Assembly (NCBI GenBank): GCA_016712345.1 | Contig: JADJRH010000011.1 | Location: 2,108,001 to 2,172,000 of the forward strand | From: Polyangiaceae bacterium | GTDB taxonomy: Bacteria > Myxococcota_A > Polyangia > Polyangiales > Polyangiaceae | Length of the DNA: 64,000 bases | Reading direction: 5' to 3' | Shown here: positions 1 through 9,433 of the stretch, one piece after another | Layout of the letters: each line of letters begins with the position of its first letter | How positions within the stretch are numbered: the stretch's first letter is position 1 | The notes under the pieces: model-generated | What the model saw: the letters and a program-made list of their open reading frames with translations, nothing else | Databases searched by the model: none | Told to the model about the DNA's origin: nothing | Translations under genes and position numbers: made by a program

Positions 1-287
1 ATTCCACCCGTGCCGCCCGTTCCACTTGTACTGCCACCGGTGCTGCTCGTACTGCCGCCTCCGGTTGCGCCGCTTCCGCCGGTGCCGCTTGTTGTTCCCA
101 TTCCGCCTTGACCCGCGGTGCCTGTGCTTCCGCCTGTCGAAGAGGTTTGACCTCCCGCGCCGCCGGTCCCACCGCTCCCTCCTTTGCCGCCCACAAGTTT
201 GTCGTCGACACAACCGGTTAGGGTAGAAAACGCCAAAAGTGCTGTAGAATAAGCCAAAATGCCAAGTATACCACCGGTGCGTTTCAT
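1..287 (-). CDS. Partial Gly/Ser/Thr-rich lipoprotein (5' end only)
   Basis: The reading frame starts at an ATG at 287 and runs off the left window edge, so only about 95 residues are seen. A well-placed Shine-Dalgarno (GAGGTAA) precedes the start. The N-terminus is a type II signal peptide with a lipobox ending LTGC. It is followed by a long low-complexity stretch of GGTGG/GGSTG-type repeats, a spacer typical of myxobacterial surface lipoproteins. The functional domain lies outside the window, so no role is assigned. It is the last visible gene of a minus-strand run that includes the ECF sigma pair upstream. Confidence 0.8.
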   Translation of the reverse strand, partial: MKRTGGILGILAYSTALLAFSTLTGCVDDKLVGGKGGSGGTGGAGGQTSSTGGSTGTAGQGGMGTTSGTGGSGATGGGSTSSTGGSTSGTGGTGG

Positions 288-430
288 TGGATTACCTCAG
301 AAAAGGGCAAGAGTTGCCCGACTACCCGTTGGCATTTGGGCCTCGCGGGAAGGTCGGCGATCGTGGGTCGCAATACCTTTATGGCGGGGGCGAGTTTCTT
401 TTTTGAATTGCCTGTCGACTTTTTTTTAGA

Positions 431-1264
431 TCACTGAAGGCCGGCGCTGTCCGCCGATTCCAATTCTGGAACGATCACCGACAACCGTCGAACATAGGCT
501 GAGTTTGGATTGGCGGTGATCATGACTTTTGCGCGCGCACGCGCTTCTGGAACTCGACCAAGCGCGACCAGCGCTGAGATAGCGATCACTTCCCGCTCTT
601 GACCCAACACCCCTTTGGGAAACTTGACTCGGTGCTCTTCACAAAGGGCAAGCGCCGCATTGCCGTTCAACTGGATTTGACCTTGAGCCCGCGCAAGCAG
701 CGAAGCTTCCGATTCACCCGGTTCTTGAGCCGGCGCGTCGGCGGACGATGTGGATGTTTCAGACGGCGCCGCGATGGGTATTTCGCCTGTTGACACCGGT
801 TTGGAGGCGCCGTTTGCCACCTGCCCATGCGCTTTGTCCACCGGGGCGAGTTTATCCTGTCCACTCAACTCGGTGCGCTCGGGGGACACCGATAGGGTAG
901 GAGAAGAAAGCGCCGAAGCGACCGCGCTCGGCGAGGTTTGAACGGGCTTTGGTTCGTCGAGCCATGCCGGAGTTGACAACCACAAGACGCCGCACACGAC
1001 GAGGCCCGCAAGCCCTCCGACGGCCGCGGAACCTCCAACGCCCGAGTGGGCAGCTACCGTGGGAGAATGACCATGGGTTGTTTTGTGCGCCTCCCCACCG
1101 GTACCGCCCGAAGCGGATCCACCCGATGGAAGCTGCGAAAAAATGCGTTTCAACGCTTCGGGATTAGGAAGATCTTCCCGCGCCTGACCGGCTGCTTCTC
1201 GCAAGAATCTACCCATTTCAGAGTGCTCCTGCGACAGCCGCGGGGGATCGCGTTCAGGCGTCAT
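431..1264 (-). CDS. Single-TM membrane protein, probable partner/anti-sigma of the adjacent ECF sigma factor
   Basis: This 277-aa protein has a short cytoplasmic N-terminus, a His/Gly/Ser linker and one hydrophobic segment at about residues 77-97. A Ser/Pro/Ala-rich extracytoplasmic stretch follows, and the last ~85 residues are helical and TPR-like (LLARAQGQIQL, LCEEHRVKFP). Its ATG overlaps the sigma-factor stop by 4 bp (ATGA at 1261-1264), which implies translational coupling. The order sigma then single-TM protein is the usual arrangement of ECF sigma and anti-sigma genes, and that is the basis of the role. No zinc-finger anti-sigma (HxxxCxxC) motif is visible, so the anti-sigma assignment is inference. 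Confidence 0.65.
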   Translation of the reverse strand: MTPERDPPRLSQEHSEMGRFLREAAGQAREDLPNPEALKRIFSQLPSGGSASGGTGGEAHKTTHGHSPTVAAHSGVGGSAAVGGLAGLVVCGVLWLSTPAWLDEPKPVQTSPSAVASALSSPTLSVSPERTELSGQDKLAPVDKAHGQVANGASKPVSTGEIPIAAPSETSTSSADAPAQEPGESEASLLARAQGQIQLNGNAALALCEEHRVKFPKGVLGQEREVIAISALVALGRVPEARARAKVMITANPNSAYVRRLSVIVPELESADSAGLQ

Positions 1265-1818
1265 GGCGCGCTCCTTTCGTTTGCCGGTGCCGGCAAGTCT
1301 ACCCGCCCTTTCAACTCACTCTGAACTTGTTTTCGCGCGGCGTAAAGGCGCGCGTATGCGGTTTGAAGTGGGCACTGTAAGGCCGCGGCCACGTCTGCCA
1401 TGCTCAATTCTTCAATTTCAAACAATACAAACACTGCCCGCTTGTCGTGGTCCAATTTGTCGAGCGCGCGATCCAGCAGCAAAAGGGCCCGTTTTTGATC
1501 AAGCTTTGCCTCGGGTGAAACGTCCGCGGGTTCATCGGGTAGGTCGGCAGTGGGTGTTTCTCTGCGGTGGTAGGGGCGCCTTTTATACTCGGATGCAACC
1601 CGTGTACAAATCCCGTAGATCCATGTTCGAACGGTGGATCCACCATGGTAGGTATGGAGCTTTCGGTGCACTACCAGAAAAACCTCTTGGCATACATCCT
1701 CCACGTCGTCCGGGTGTACACCGAGACGTTTTAACAACCTCCACACGTAGGGAGCGTGGTCCCGAAACGCCTGTTCGAACGAAACAAGGCTTTCGGTGGT
1801 TGGGGTGGGGATCAACAT
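1261..1818 (-). CDS. RNA polymerase ECF sigma factor (sigma-70 family)
   Basis: The 185-aa protein has the two domains of ECF sigma factors. Region 2 is at about residues 15-85, with VEDVCQEVFLVVHR and the -10 recognition helix around TVRTWIYGICTRVA. Region 4 is at about residues 110-170, with an HTH (MADVAAALQCPLQTAYARLY). The length is normal for ECF factors. The start at 1818 has an upstream GGAAAG and is the only Met preceding region 2. It should direct RNA polymerase to a small regulon, probably envelope-related given the exported neighbours (inference). The single-TM gene overlaps its 3' end and is the likely regulator. Confidence 0.9.
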   Translation of the reverse strand: MLIPTPTTESLVSFEQAFRDHAPYVWRLLKRLGVHPDDVEDVCQEVFLVVHRKLHTYHGGSTVRTWIYGICTRVASEYKRRPYHRRETPTADLPDEPADVSPEAKLDQKRALLLLDRALDKLDHDKRAVFVLFEIEELSMADVAAALQCPLQTAYARLYAARKQVQSELKGRVDLPAPANERSAP

Positions 1819-1908
1819 TGCAACTTTCCGGAGGCTCTATGGCGTGGCGCAACCGATTTTTTGAAAATATTTTTGCTGCCCCCCAAATGCGCGGCGCACG
1901 CGCCGCGC

Positions 1909-1966
1909 GGCCCCCCAAGCGTCCGTGCTCACTCGCTTCGCTCGCTCCGCGCGGCCGCGGGGGGCC
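1909..1966 (-). terminator. GC-rich inverted repeat just after a minus-strand stop codon
   Basis: GGCCCCCC at 1909-1916 pairs exactly with GGGGGGCC at 1959-1966. It lies directly downstream of the stop of the gene ending at 1967 and before the sigma-factor start. There is no clean T-tract, so it may be a weak terminator or an mRNA-stabilising stem. Confidence 0.35.
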
Positions 1967-3070
1967 TCACAGTGCGAAGCCCAACAGCAAGTCTACCTGG
2001 CCGGCGACCGGTGAAGCCAGAAACACCTCGCGCTCGCTTCCCGCTTCGTCGGTATAATAAAAACGGTGGCGATAAAAAGGGATGGTCATACCCACGCCCA
2101 CGGACCCCGCGAGCGCGCCCCAAAGCCTCCTCACAACGCGACCTTCCAACGCCCCATTCAAAAGCGGTTCGTCCCTTGTGAGCGAAACCGGAAAGCCAAA
2201 TCCACCCGCTCGAATGGCTCCGGCTTCCACACCCGCACACGCCACATACCCAAAACCAAACTTGGTACCCCACAGAGGGCAGCCGAGCACGGTCGCCGTT
2301 GCACTGAAAAACTTGGCGCCCGCCTCCGAAAACGAAGCTGTGGAAGGACTCCAAACTCCGGCTCCAATTTGGAATGGGAAGATTCTGGGAGGGGAGATCA
2401 GCGCCCGCAAGTTTGCTCCAACGGCCACATCGGGTAAAATTCCAAAGCCCAAAACAGCTCCGAACAGAAGAGTTATCTGCCACGAACGGGACGGGGTTAA
2501 TATCGCGGGTGGACTCGTTGCCGGAGAGTTTGCAGGGATGGAAGGTGGCAGTGGAGGGCAAGGGGAAGGGGAAGGGGAGGGAGGCGCAACCTGCGAGACA
2601 ACGACCGGCGGAGGGTGGGACGCAGGGCCGGGATTGAGCGCCGCCTCAGGGTCGATGAGGAGCGCCACTGTCAGAGAAATTTCCTCATCCATTGCGCGAC
2701 AATTGTCCCCGGCGCGTTCCAACCTGCGTGTACCCAGGATCTTACCTTGGGGATCTACCACTGTCAGATCCGCCCGAAATCCGGCGTTGGACTCAGTGGG
2801 TTGCAAGTGCGCTTCGACCACCATTTCGGCCATTGAAGGCATGTTGAAAACGTCTTTGCCCAGTCGCCCTTCCACGGACCGAATCAGGTCGATCGAAGTC
2901 AAACATTGTTCGGCGCCGGAAGCGCGTGTCACCGAGAGTGCGGCGCGCCGAGCCGTGTCCGCCGCGGCGCGTGGGGCGAGAAAAAGCTCGCCGGTGAGCG
3001 TCACTGCCGCGGCGAGGCCGAATGCCCACCTGCGGCGAGCACCTTGGACGCGAGCACGTGTACACATAGA
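1967..3070 (-). CDS. Exported protein with proline-rich linker and predicted beta-rich C-terminal domain
   Basis: The start was set at an ATG at 3070, giving a 367-aa protein whose first ~40 residues form a Sec signal peptide (basic RARVQGARRR, hydrophobic core, AAAD cleavage region). The frame is open further upstream but would run into the neighbouring gene. The mature N-terminal half (SVEGRLGKDVF, LTVVDPQGKILGTR) resembles the periplasmic domain found before PEGA-like or outer-membrane modules in myxobacterial ECF loci. A Pro/Ser linker follows, then a C-terminal half of alternating beta segments (VGVGMTIPFYRHRFYYTD) that could be a small beta-barrel. No enzyme motif is visible. It sits between a MopE-like lipoprotein and the sigma factor on the same strand. 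Confidence 0.6.
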   Translation of the reverse strand, partial: SMCTRARVQGARRRWAFGLAAAVTLTGELFLAPRAAADTARRAALSVTRASGAEQCLTSIDLIRSVEGRLGKDVFNMPSMAEMVVEAHLQPTESNAGFRADLTVVDPQGKILGTRRLERAGDNCRAMDEEISLTVALLIDPEAALNPGPASHPPPVVVSQVAPPSPSPSPCPPLPPSIPANSPATSPPAILTPSRSWQITLLFGAVLGFGILPDVAVGANLRALISPPRIFPFQIGAGVWSPSTASFSEAGAKFFSATATVLGCPLWGTKFGFGYVACAGVEAGAIRAGGFGFPVSLTRDEPLLNGALEGRVVRRLWGALAGSVGVGMTIPFYRHRFYYTDEAGSEREVFLASPVAGQVDLLLGFAL

Positions 3071-3111
3071 AAGGGTGCGACCGAGTTGAGAGAGGTTGAT
3101 GAGGATGACTT

Positions 3112-4524
3112 TTACATATTCGAAATGCACTGCACGAGGCGAACGTCGTCAATGTTCCAGGAGGAAACCTGATACGCTCCGCCTGAAATCACCTGCACGC
3201 CGAAACGTACCTGGAAGGTTGCGTTCTTGAAGGGTGTTACGTCCAGCACTTGACGTGTCCACTGTGCGTCGGCCACGCCGTCGGCCGGCGTGTGCCAAAC
3301 GGTTACCCACTTGGAGCCTGTGTACACCTCAACCGTACTTGACATGTACGGCACAAAGTCTGAGTTGAGCCAACGTTGAAACACCAGGTACACCGCGCCT
3401 TGGTACGCAGACACGTTGACTTTGGGACTGGTTAGATAATAAGGGTCATGCACGTTGTTGGTGGTAGGCCCACCGATCACCACGCCGGCAATCATGTTGT
3501 CGAGCGTGGGTGTGGCGTCGTCTGCCGGATCACCGAAAAAGCCGGCCGGTTCGTTGTTTGACGCCTTCGCGGCGTCGATCTCCCATTCGTTGCCGACAAT
3601 CCACCCAGCGGCGTTTCCGGCGGAAAATGTTTCGAGAAAGATGGGAGCACTCAGGGGATCTTTGACGCCGTCGCAATTGTCGTCCACGTTGTTGCCGCAG
3701 AGTTCGGTGGGCACAACACAATACTCCTGCCCCGTGGCGCACGCTTTTTTTCCCGAGCATGTCTGAACGGTGCATGCCGGCCCTTCCACAAAATTGTCAA
3801 CGGCGCCGTCGCAGTTGTTGTCCTTACCGTCACATGTTTCGGTGGAAGAGGGAGCGGGTTGGCACTCTGGATTTTCGGCGGCCACACACACGAGGGATCC
3901 TTTTTTACACTCCCCCAACGCTTCAGGGGCGCTGCAACCGGTATCAAAGTTGTCGTTCTTACCGTCGCAGTTGTTGTCGAGCGTGTCGCATATTTCAGGC
4001 GCCGGCAGGATCTCCCCTTTGCACTCGCCCCAAACTCCGTCTTGACAGCTTTGCGATCCCGCTTGGCATTGGCCGGTGTCCGCTGTGCCCACCGGGCCTG
4101 AATAGCAAGGCTGCGATGTCCCAGCGGAACAGCTGCATCCCTCGTCCACTGCACCATCGCAGTCTTCATCCACAGCGCCGTTCGGGCCGGGTTCACACAC
4201 CTCCGTAGCGGGCGTGATCTCACCCTCGCACGTGGACCATTGTCCCGAGACACAGGTCTTTTTTCCAAGTTTGCAAAGCCCCATCCCGGGTGTACCGGCC
4301 GGACCTGTATAACAGTCGGCGGTATCACCGTTGGTGCAGTCGCCAGAACTTCCGCCTGTACCGCCCCCGCTTCCCCCCGTTGTCGCGCCTGCGGAGCCCG
4401 ACGTATCCGACCCGCCGGCCCCGCCTGTTGAAGCGACAAACACCTCACCGCAACCTGAGACGGCTCCTGTACAGATCGCAAGAGCAAGCGGTATCCAACC
4501 GGAAGCAAGAAGAGATGTTCGCAT
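3112..4524 (-). CDS. MopE-like Asp/Cys-rich lipoprotein with C-terminal jelly-roll-like domain
   Basis: A 470-aa lipoprotein whose signal peptide ends in the lipobox VSGC, followed by a GGSGGGTGGSSG spacer. Four repeats of the type CDxxDNNCDGxxD occur between about residues 100 and 300 (DEDCDGAVDEGC, DNNCDGKNDN, DNNCDGAVDN, DDNCDGVKDP). This is the signature of the putative metal-binding MopE family and probably binds calcium or copper. The last ~170 residues (GWIVGNEWEID, SSWNIDDVRL) look like a MAM/jelly-roll carbohydrate- or protein-binding domain. AGGA lies 6-7 bp before the ATG. It is probably surface-exposed. Only 41 bp separate it from the next minus-strand gene. Confidence 0.75.
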   Translation of the reverse strand: MRTSLLASGWIPLALAICTGAVSGCGEVFVASTGGAGGSDTSGSAGATTGGSGGGTGGSSGDCTNGDTADCYTGPAGTPGMGLCKLGKKTCVSGQWSTCEGEITPATEVCEPGPNGAVDEDCDGAVDEGCSCSAGTSQPCYSGPVGTADTGQCQAGSQSCQDGVWGECKGEILPAPEICDTLDNNCDGKNDNFDTGCSAPEALGECKKGSLVCVAAENPECQPAPSSTETCDGKDNNCDGAVDNFVEGPACTVQTCSGKKACATGQEYCVVPTELCGNNVDDNCDGVKDPLSAPIFLETFSAGNAAGWIVGNEWEIDAAKASNNEPAGFFGDPADDATPTLDNMIAGVVIGGPTTNNVHDPYYLTSPKVNVSAYQGAVYLVFQRWLNSDFVPYMSSTVEVYTGSKWVTVWHTPADGVADAQWTRQVLDVTPFKNATFQVRFGVQVISGGAYQVSSWNIDDVRLVQCISNM

Positions 4525-4763
4525 GTGGTCCTCGTTTGATCGCGGTGCGCGGAAGTGTCGGCAACACGGAAGCGTAGCGCCAATTGTGCCGCCACGACAA
4601 GCCCGCTCCTTCGCGAAGTTTCACGGTTTGTAGCCAGCGCGCTGTTCGGAGCCGTGTTTGCTCAGCTCTGAAATATTCGCGATATGGAGTATTGGTGCCG
4701 CCCGATACATGGTTTGCGGGCATTGCGATCCCTCACGCTGAAGGTGGTCGCACGGAGGTTCGT

Positions 4764-6878
4764 ATGAATTCTCATTTCCGCGCCGCTCGTGTATATCAAA
4801 GGACAATTTCGGCACTGGCCGGCGGATGTGTTTTAAGCTTCGCTCTTACGGCGGGCGCAGCTTCGCTGATTACCGTACCCAACAACGGGGATGGAACGTT
4901 TGGAACGAATATCGCCGGCACCGACACCTACGAAATCACGGTTTACGAAGGGGACAGCGTCAAATGGACAAATCTGACCCCGACCGACTCGGTGGTTCAG
5001 ATCGGTGCGGCACCTTCGGTTGGAATGAACCTGTGCGAAGATCCCGCGCTTTCAAGGCCGTACAATGTTGTTGCTCCGTATGCCGCCACGGAGTTTACCG
5101 GTCCGTTACGCAACAGTCCGGCCGGCATGATTGCGCTCTCCCCCAACAACTGCGGCTATTACACTGTTCCCTCGGCCCAGGCTTGTACAAGTGGTCCGGC
5201 CGTCATGACGTACGGTGGAAAAAACCTCTGTGCTCACGCGGACAGTGTATGTGAGCCTGCATTGGGCGGAGATATCAGTCTCAAGTATAAAGTCATGGAT
5301 GAAACGTGGGCCAACCCCGACGTGGCCGGCGTGTTTCTTCGCCTTGACTGGAAAGACCTGCACACAGGGCCGGGGCAATTCAACTTCAGCTTCCTCGATC
5401 GCGAAATTCATCAAGCCGCAAAATACGGCAAAGTAGCGGTGATTGGCGTCCGCGTGGGGAGCAACAGTGTGCCCGATTGGGTATTTGATGAAGCGATTAC
5501 GGGAGTAGGGCTCGCCGCCGATCCGGTGGACCTGAAGGATGGCAACGGCGGGTCAAGTTCATCCCCGGGATCAAAATGTGGAACGGAGTATACCCTCGGG
5601 TCACCCAGCGACGTGAACTACCGAAACCACTTTACAGATCTCTTGTCTGAAATGGGAAGCTACCTTGCCGAAGACGCGCGCAAGTTTCAACACGTGGCAG
5701 GCGTAAAAGTCACAGGATTTGGGCTCGAAACGCTTGAAAATCGCGCTACAAAGCGCTGCAACGCAAAAGATCCCACCAATCAACAGTTTATCAATGCCGT
5801 CAATCCGTTCGTGAACGGGTCAAACCACACGGCCGGGTTTAACTACTTATACTGGAATCCAATCACCGGCTACCCCACCGTCGACGTCGGCGAGGCGTGT
5901 GAATGCAACACTAAAATCTGGTCGGACGCCGGCTATACTCCCTCCGAGCTTTACCGGTTCTACAGGCATGTGGAAGACACGTTGTTTGACGCTTTTCGTT
6001 ACCGCGCCATGGTGTACATGCTCATCCAAGAGGGATTTCCGCAGGTGGGTGAAAATGGTGGGTACGAAGGCGATACTCTCGCCGAGTATAATTTCGCAAC
6101 TCAAACAATCACCCAGTCGTCGGTTGCCGGGGTTGACTACCCATTGCCCACCGAACAAACAGAAACGATCCTGCGTGAAGGACGCGAGGGGCGATGGACC
6201 GAGCCGGTTTCGGGTGCGTACACATACACATACGGCGGTCGCGCGTTTATGGCATCGCATCAGGCGCTTGACGTTTTGCCGCAGGACAGGGTGATTCCCG
6301 CGGCAGCGTGTTCTCAACAGGCGATCATTGACGTCGCCGCCGGTACCAACTTGGGCAGTCCCGTGTTTCCCATTTCAGCCGCCGCCTCGGGAGCCGCCAA
6401 TTGTCCCAACAAATGGGCGGCAAACGAGGGCATCTTGTATGGTCAAAATACGGGATTCCAAACAACCAACTCGATCGAAACTCCCGACCAGGTCGATTCG
6501 ACCCTGTGGAACCTCACTGCCAATACCAATGCCACGTATTATGAAAACTATGAAAGAGTATTTTGGCGCCTCGCAAACGAAGTGAACCCGGGCACGGGTC
6601 CAACCAGGGCAGTCCTCGATGCTTCGCCTACCATTGCCGGTGCGGTGGCAAAAAATCTAAGCAAATGGGGTGACGTGCTTCGGTGGCGCCGGTACAAGTT
6701 GTCCACGTTTGAGCCGCAAAACGTCCACATGATGGATCCCTTTCCAACCACCTGGCAGCGAACGTTCTCCAAAGATCTCCCGGCCGGGCAAATCGAATAT
6801 TACTACTACATCAACCCGCGCGTCTGCTCGGGAATAACCCCTTCCCGTCACATGCGAATCAAGTATATTGGCCGCTAA
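4764..6878 (+). CDS. Secreted TIM-barrel (glycoside-hydrolase-like) protein of unknown substrate
   Basis: The start was placed at the ATG at 4764, 704 aa, because GGAGGT sits about 4 bp upstream and a Sec signal peptide follows (RTISALAGGCVLSFALTAGAAS). The longer open frame to 4584 has neither. Residues ~25-160 may be a beta-sandwich. From ~165 the sequence follows the pattern of GH10/GH42-like barrels: VAGVFLRLDWKDLHTGPGQFNF, then FLDREIHQAAKYGKVAVIGV and later VKVTGFGLETLEN. The C-terminal third has alternating YYENYERVFWRLANEV and WRRYKLSTF segments. The catalytic acid/base pair cannot be assigned by eye, so a glycosidase role is inference. It has no close operon partner; the gene upstream is divergent. 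Confidence 0.6.
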   Translation: MNSHFRAARVYQRTISALAGGCVLSFALTAGAASLITVPNNGDGTFGTNIAGTDTYEITVYEGDSVKWTNLTPTDSVVQIGAAPSVGMNLCEDPALSRPYNVVAPYAATEFTGPLRNSPAGMIALSPNNCGYYTVPSAQACTSGPAVMTYGGKNLCAHADSVCEPALGGDISLKYKVMDETWANPDVAGVFLRLDWKDLHTGPGQFNFSFLDREIHQAAKYGKVAVIGVRVGSNSVPDWVFDEAITGVGLAADPVDLKDGNGGSSSSPGSKCGTEYTLGSPSDVNYRNHFTDLLSEMGSYLAEDARKFQHVAGVKVTGFGLETLENRATKRCNAKDPTNQQFINAVNPFVNGSNHTAGFNYLYWNPITGYPTVDVGEACECNTKIWSDAGYTPSELYRFYRHVEDTLFDAFRYRAMVYMLIQEGFPQVGENGGYEGDTLAEYNFATQTITQSSVAGVDYPLPTEQTETILREGREGRWTEPVSGAYTYTYGGRAFMASHQALDVLPQDRVIPAAACSQQAIIDVAAGTNLGSPVFPISAAASGAANCPNKWAANEGILYGQNTGFQTTNSIETPDQVDSTLWNLTANTNATYYENYERVFWRLANEVNPGTGPTRAVLDASPTIAGAVAKNLSKWGDVLRWRRYKLSTFEPQNVHMMDPFPTTWQRTFSKDLPAGQIEYYYYINPRVCSGITPSRHMRIKYIGR

Positions 6879-6971
6879 ACGCGACAAGCCGATACAGCTT
6901 GAATAGACTACCGTCACACCCCGCGGATGTGTTAACCTGCGCTCGATGTACACATTTGTTGGAGAATCGCT

Positions 6972-7928
6972 GTGACCACCGCGCGCGAACTGCGCACGGC
7001 GTCGCGGGATGAGCTGCGGGCCCACATCCTTTCCGGCTACCCGGTAGACCCAACCGCTGTTGAAGGCTGGGTCTACCGCGGCACAAGCCTCGGCCTACCC
7101 GGGTGGGTCGAGCGGTTGACTTGGAAAACATTTCAAAAAACGTTCTACCGCGAGCCCCAGTCCAATCGACTCATGGGGTGGAATGTGCGGCTCGAACAAG
7201 ACGGCATTGACGCGCCCAGCCGGCCCAAAATGCGCGATCATGTTCCAGTCACCGAGTGGTTTTATGAAGTGGTAGATCCCGAAGGTTTGCCCATGCCCGC
7301 GGGGTTTAACCGCGGCCTCATGATCGACTACGCGCTGGGTCCAAACCCCCCCGGAACGGTTTACTTCACCAAAGACCCGCTCGTTTCACTTTCACCTGAC
7401 AACGCCGACGAGTTGCTTGGGGTAAGTTACCTTGTGATTGCGGGTCGCTGTATTGAAACCCCCACGTACTTCACCCTCGAACGTGACCACCTGTTGAACT
7501 ATGTTCCCGCGCAGATCGCTTTCGGCGTTCAAAGTTCATTCCGCTTAACCGGCGTGGAAATGAAATGGGCGGAGGCTCTTTTCAAAGCCATTTTGGGCAC
7601 AGAGCGCAGTCTACCCACTCTCTCCGAAAATGGCACTGCGGATTTTTTTAACGCCTTTAACGGTTCGGCGGCGCCCCTTGTGGTCATGGGCCTCCGCCCC
7701 ATGGTGTACACACTCACGTTTCTACCTGTATGGAGCGGCTACCGGCGGCCCTTTCACCTGCTCACGCCGGAGGAGCAAGAGGCCTTTCTCGTCCAAATCG
7801 ACGGCGATCGGCGCGTCTTCGTGAAGCAGGCACTCACAACACTCAAAACGCTCGCGTGTTTCGCTTATTTCGAAACACCTGAAACGCGGACGTTCTACTC
7901 GTCAGCCGCTGCGGGGAGTGCACAGTGA
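6972..7928 (+). CDS. Accessory protein co-translated with a GMC oxidoreductase
   Basis: A 318-aa cytosolic-looking protein starting at GTG 6972 with GGAGAA 6-7 bp upstream. Residues 1-200 are not recognised. The last ~110 residues (LVVMGLRPMVYTLTFLPVWSG, LTPEEQEAFL, VKQALTTLKTLACFAYFETP) resemble the small helical domain that accompanies or is fused to long-chain GMC oxidoreductases, similar to gluconate dehydrogenase subunit 3. Its stop overlaps the GMC start by GTGA (7925-7928). It probably stabilises or targets the flavoenzyme. The fusion of that helical domain to an unknown N-terminal half is unusual. Confidence 0.6.
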   Translation: MTTARELRTASRDELRAHILSGYPVDPTAVEGWVYRGTSLGLPGWVERLTWKTFQKTFYREPQSNRLMGWNVRLEQDGIDAPSRPKMRDHVPVTEWFYEVVDPEGLPMPAGFNRGLMIDYALGPNPPGTVYFTKDPLVSLSPDNADELLGVSYLVIAGRCIETPTYFTLERDHLLNYVPAQIAFGVQSSFRLTGVEMKWAEALFKAILGTERSLPTLSENGTADFFNAFNGSAAPLVVMGLRPMVYTLTFLPVWSGYRRPFHLLTPEEQEAFLVQIDGDRRVFVKQALTTLKTLACFAYFETPETRTFYSSAAAGSAQ

Positions 7929-9433
7929 GCCTCTGTGAAGTCGACGGTAGAACCGTTCGGCAGCCCCACACAGCTGAAACCGACGTTGTGATCGTCGGAA
8001 GTGGCCCGGCGGGCGCCGTGGTCGCAAGACATTTGTCTGAACGGGGCATCCCCGTGATTGTTGTCGAGGAAGGTCATCCTGCTCCGCCGCAATCGTTTTC
8101 CGAGAGCGGCCTTCAGGCCATGGCGTCGCTCTACCGCGATATGGGGACATCCATCGCATTTGGAAATCTATCCATGCCCTATTTGCAGGGTAGAGTTGTC
8201 GGCGGCACCTCGGTGATCAACGGGGCGATCTGTTGGAAGTTTCCCAGGGAAGTGTGGGAAGAGTGGGTATCCAATGATCGAACGTTGGCGGACGCCTTAC
8301 CGTTTGAATCGATATCGAAGGCCGAGGCTCAAATTGAAAAACGTCTGAACATTCACTCCACCACCGAGAACGTCGCAGGTAGAAAAAATCTTCTGCTCGG
8401 TCAGGGGGCCGAAACGCTCGGGGTTCAGCACCGCCCCATTGCTCGAAACGTTTCGGGTTGCGTCGGTGAAGGGCGTTGTTTGCAGGGCTGTCCGCACGGT
8501 CACAAGTTATCCATGGATCGGTCTTACCTGCCCGATGCTGTGGAACGCGGTGGTCGCATTTGGTCGGGTATGCGAGTCGATCGAGTGGTGATCGATCACG
8601 GTCGCGCTCGCGGTGTCGTGGGTAGAACAGCGGCCGGTGCTCCTTTTCAAATTCGAGCGCGGCGGGCTGTTGTGCTTGCGGCGAGTGCCATTCAAACTCC
8701 TGTATTGCTGCGCCGGAGCGGGGTTACCCAGGGGCCGGTGGGTGACAACTTATGCGCGCATCCCGGCGTTTCCGTCACAGGGCTTTTCAAAGAGTCGGTC
8801 GTCGCCTGGCGCGGCGCCACGCAGGGGCACGAAGTGATCGGGTATCGAAGTGAAGGTATCAAACTCGAAGCGTTGGGGTTTGACCTTTCCATCCTCGCAT
8901 CGCGCGTGCCGGGTGTTGGAAGCGCGTTCGCCAAGCGTCTCGCCAATTTGGACAAATACGCGGTTTGGGGTGCCGCGCTTCGCGCAAAAGCAAAGGGTAG
9001 GGTGCGCCCCGGTGTCAGTCGACCCTGGGTGACGTATTCGCTCACGCCCGGCGATATTGAAAAAGCGCGCCGCGCCGTTCGCATTTTGGCAGATCTGTTT
9101 TTGGCGGCCGGAGCGCTGGAGGTCTACCCATCCATCGCCGGATTCCACCCTACCATCCGCACGCCTTCGGAGGCTGCGAGCATTGAGAGTGAAGCAAGCC
9201 TCAACCCGAGTGCGTACTCCATGTCCATGACGCACTTGTTTGGCACGGCAAAAATGGGGTCCGATCCGCAGACAAGCGTTGTGCGCCCCACGTTCGAAAC
9301 GCATCAAACAAAGAGCCTCTTCGTTGCCGATTCAAGCGTCTTTCCAGACAATCTCGGGGTCAACCCGCAGGTACCGATCATGGCGCTTGCAGATCTATGC
9401 GCGGCATCGCTTGTCAATGTGGAGGGAAGGTGA
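7925..9433 (+). CDS. GMC-family FAD-dependent oxidoreductase
   Basis: This 502-aa flavoenzyme oxidises an alcohol or sterol-like substrate with FAD. The dinucleotide-binding motif GSGPAGAVVARHLSERG is at about residues 26-42 with the following EEG acidic end. GGTSVINGAICWKFP matches the GMC active-site cap region. The C-terminus has MTHLFGTAKMGSDP and the second FAD-contact motif GVNPQVPIMALADL, which supply the catalytic His/Asn pair. A CVGEGRCLQGCP cysteine cluster near residue 180 is typical of the bacterial long-chain alcohol/sterol oxidase branch. No signal peptide is present. Both ends overlap neighbours by GTGA, so the cassette is co-translated. The substrate cannot be read from sequence. 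Confidence 0.9.
   Translation: MSLCEVDGRTVRQPHTAETDVVIVGSGPAGAVVARHLSERGIPVIVVEEGHPAPPQSFSESGLQAMASLYRDMGTSIAFGNLSMPYLQGRVVGGTSVINGAICWKFPREVWEEWVSNDRTLADALPFESISKAEAQIEKRLNIHSTTENVAGRKNLLLGQGAETLGVQHRPIARNVSGCVGEGRCLQGCPHGHKLSMDRSYLPDAVERGGRIWSGMRVDRVVIDHGRARGVVGRTAAGAPFQIRARRAVVLAASAIQTPVLLRRSGVTQGPVGDNLCAHPGVSVTGLFKESVVAWRGATQGHEVIGYRSEGIKLEALGFDLSILASRVPGVGSAFAKRLANLDKYAVWGAALRAKAKGRVRPGVSRPWVTYSLTPGDIEKARRAVRILADLFLAAGALEVYPSIAGFHPTIRTPSEAASIESEASLNPSAYSMSMTHLFGTAKMGSDPQTSVVRPTFETHQTKSLFVADSSVFPDNLGVNPQVPIMALADLCAASLVNVEGR

Noticed and set aside
1263..2057. 264-aa plus-strand open frame
   Set aside because: Antisense to the ECF sigma gene, Arg/Pro-rich shadow composition, no ribosome-binding site.
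2082..3089. 335-aa plus-strand open frame
   Set aside because: Exactly antisense to the exported protein gene; low-complexity Ser/Pro/Ala translation.
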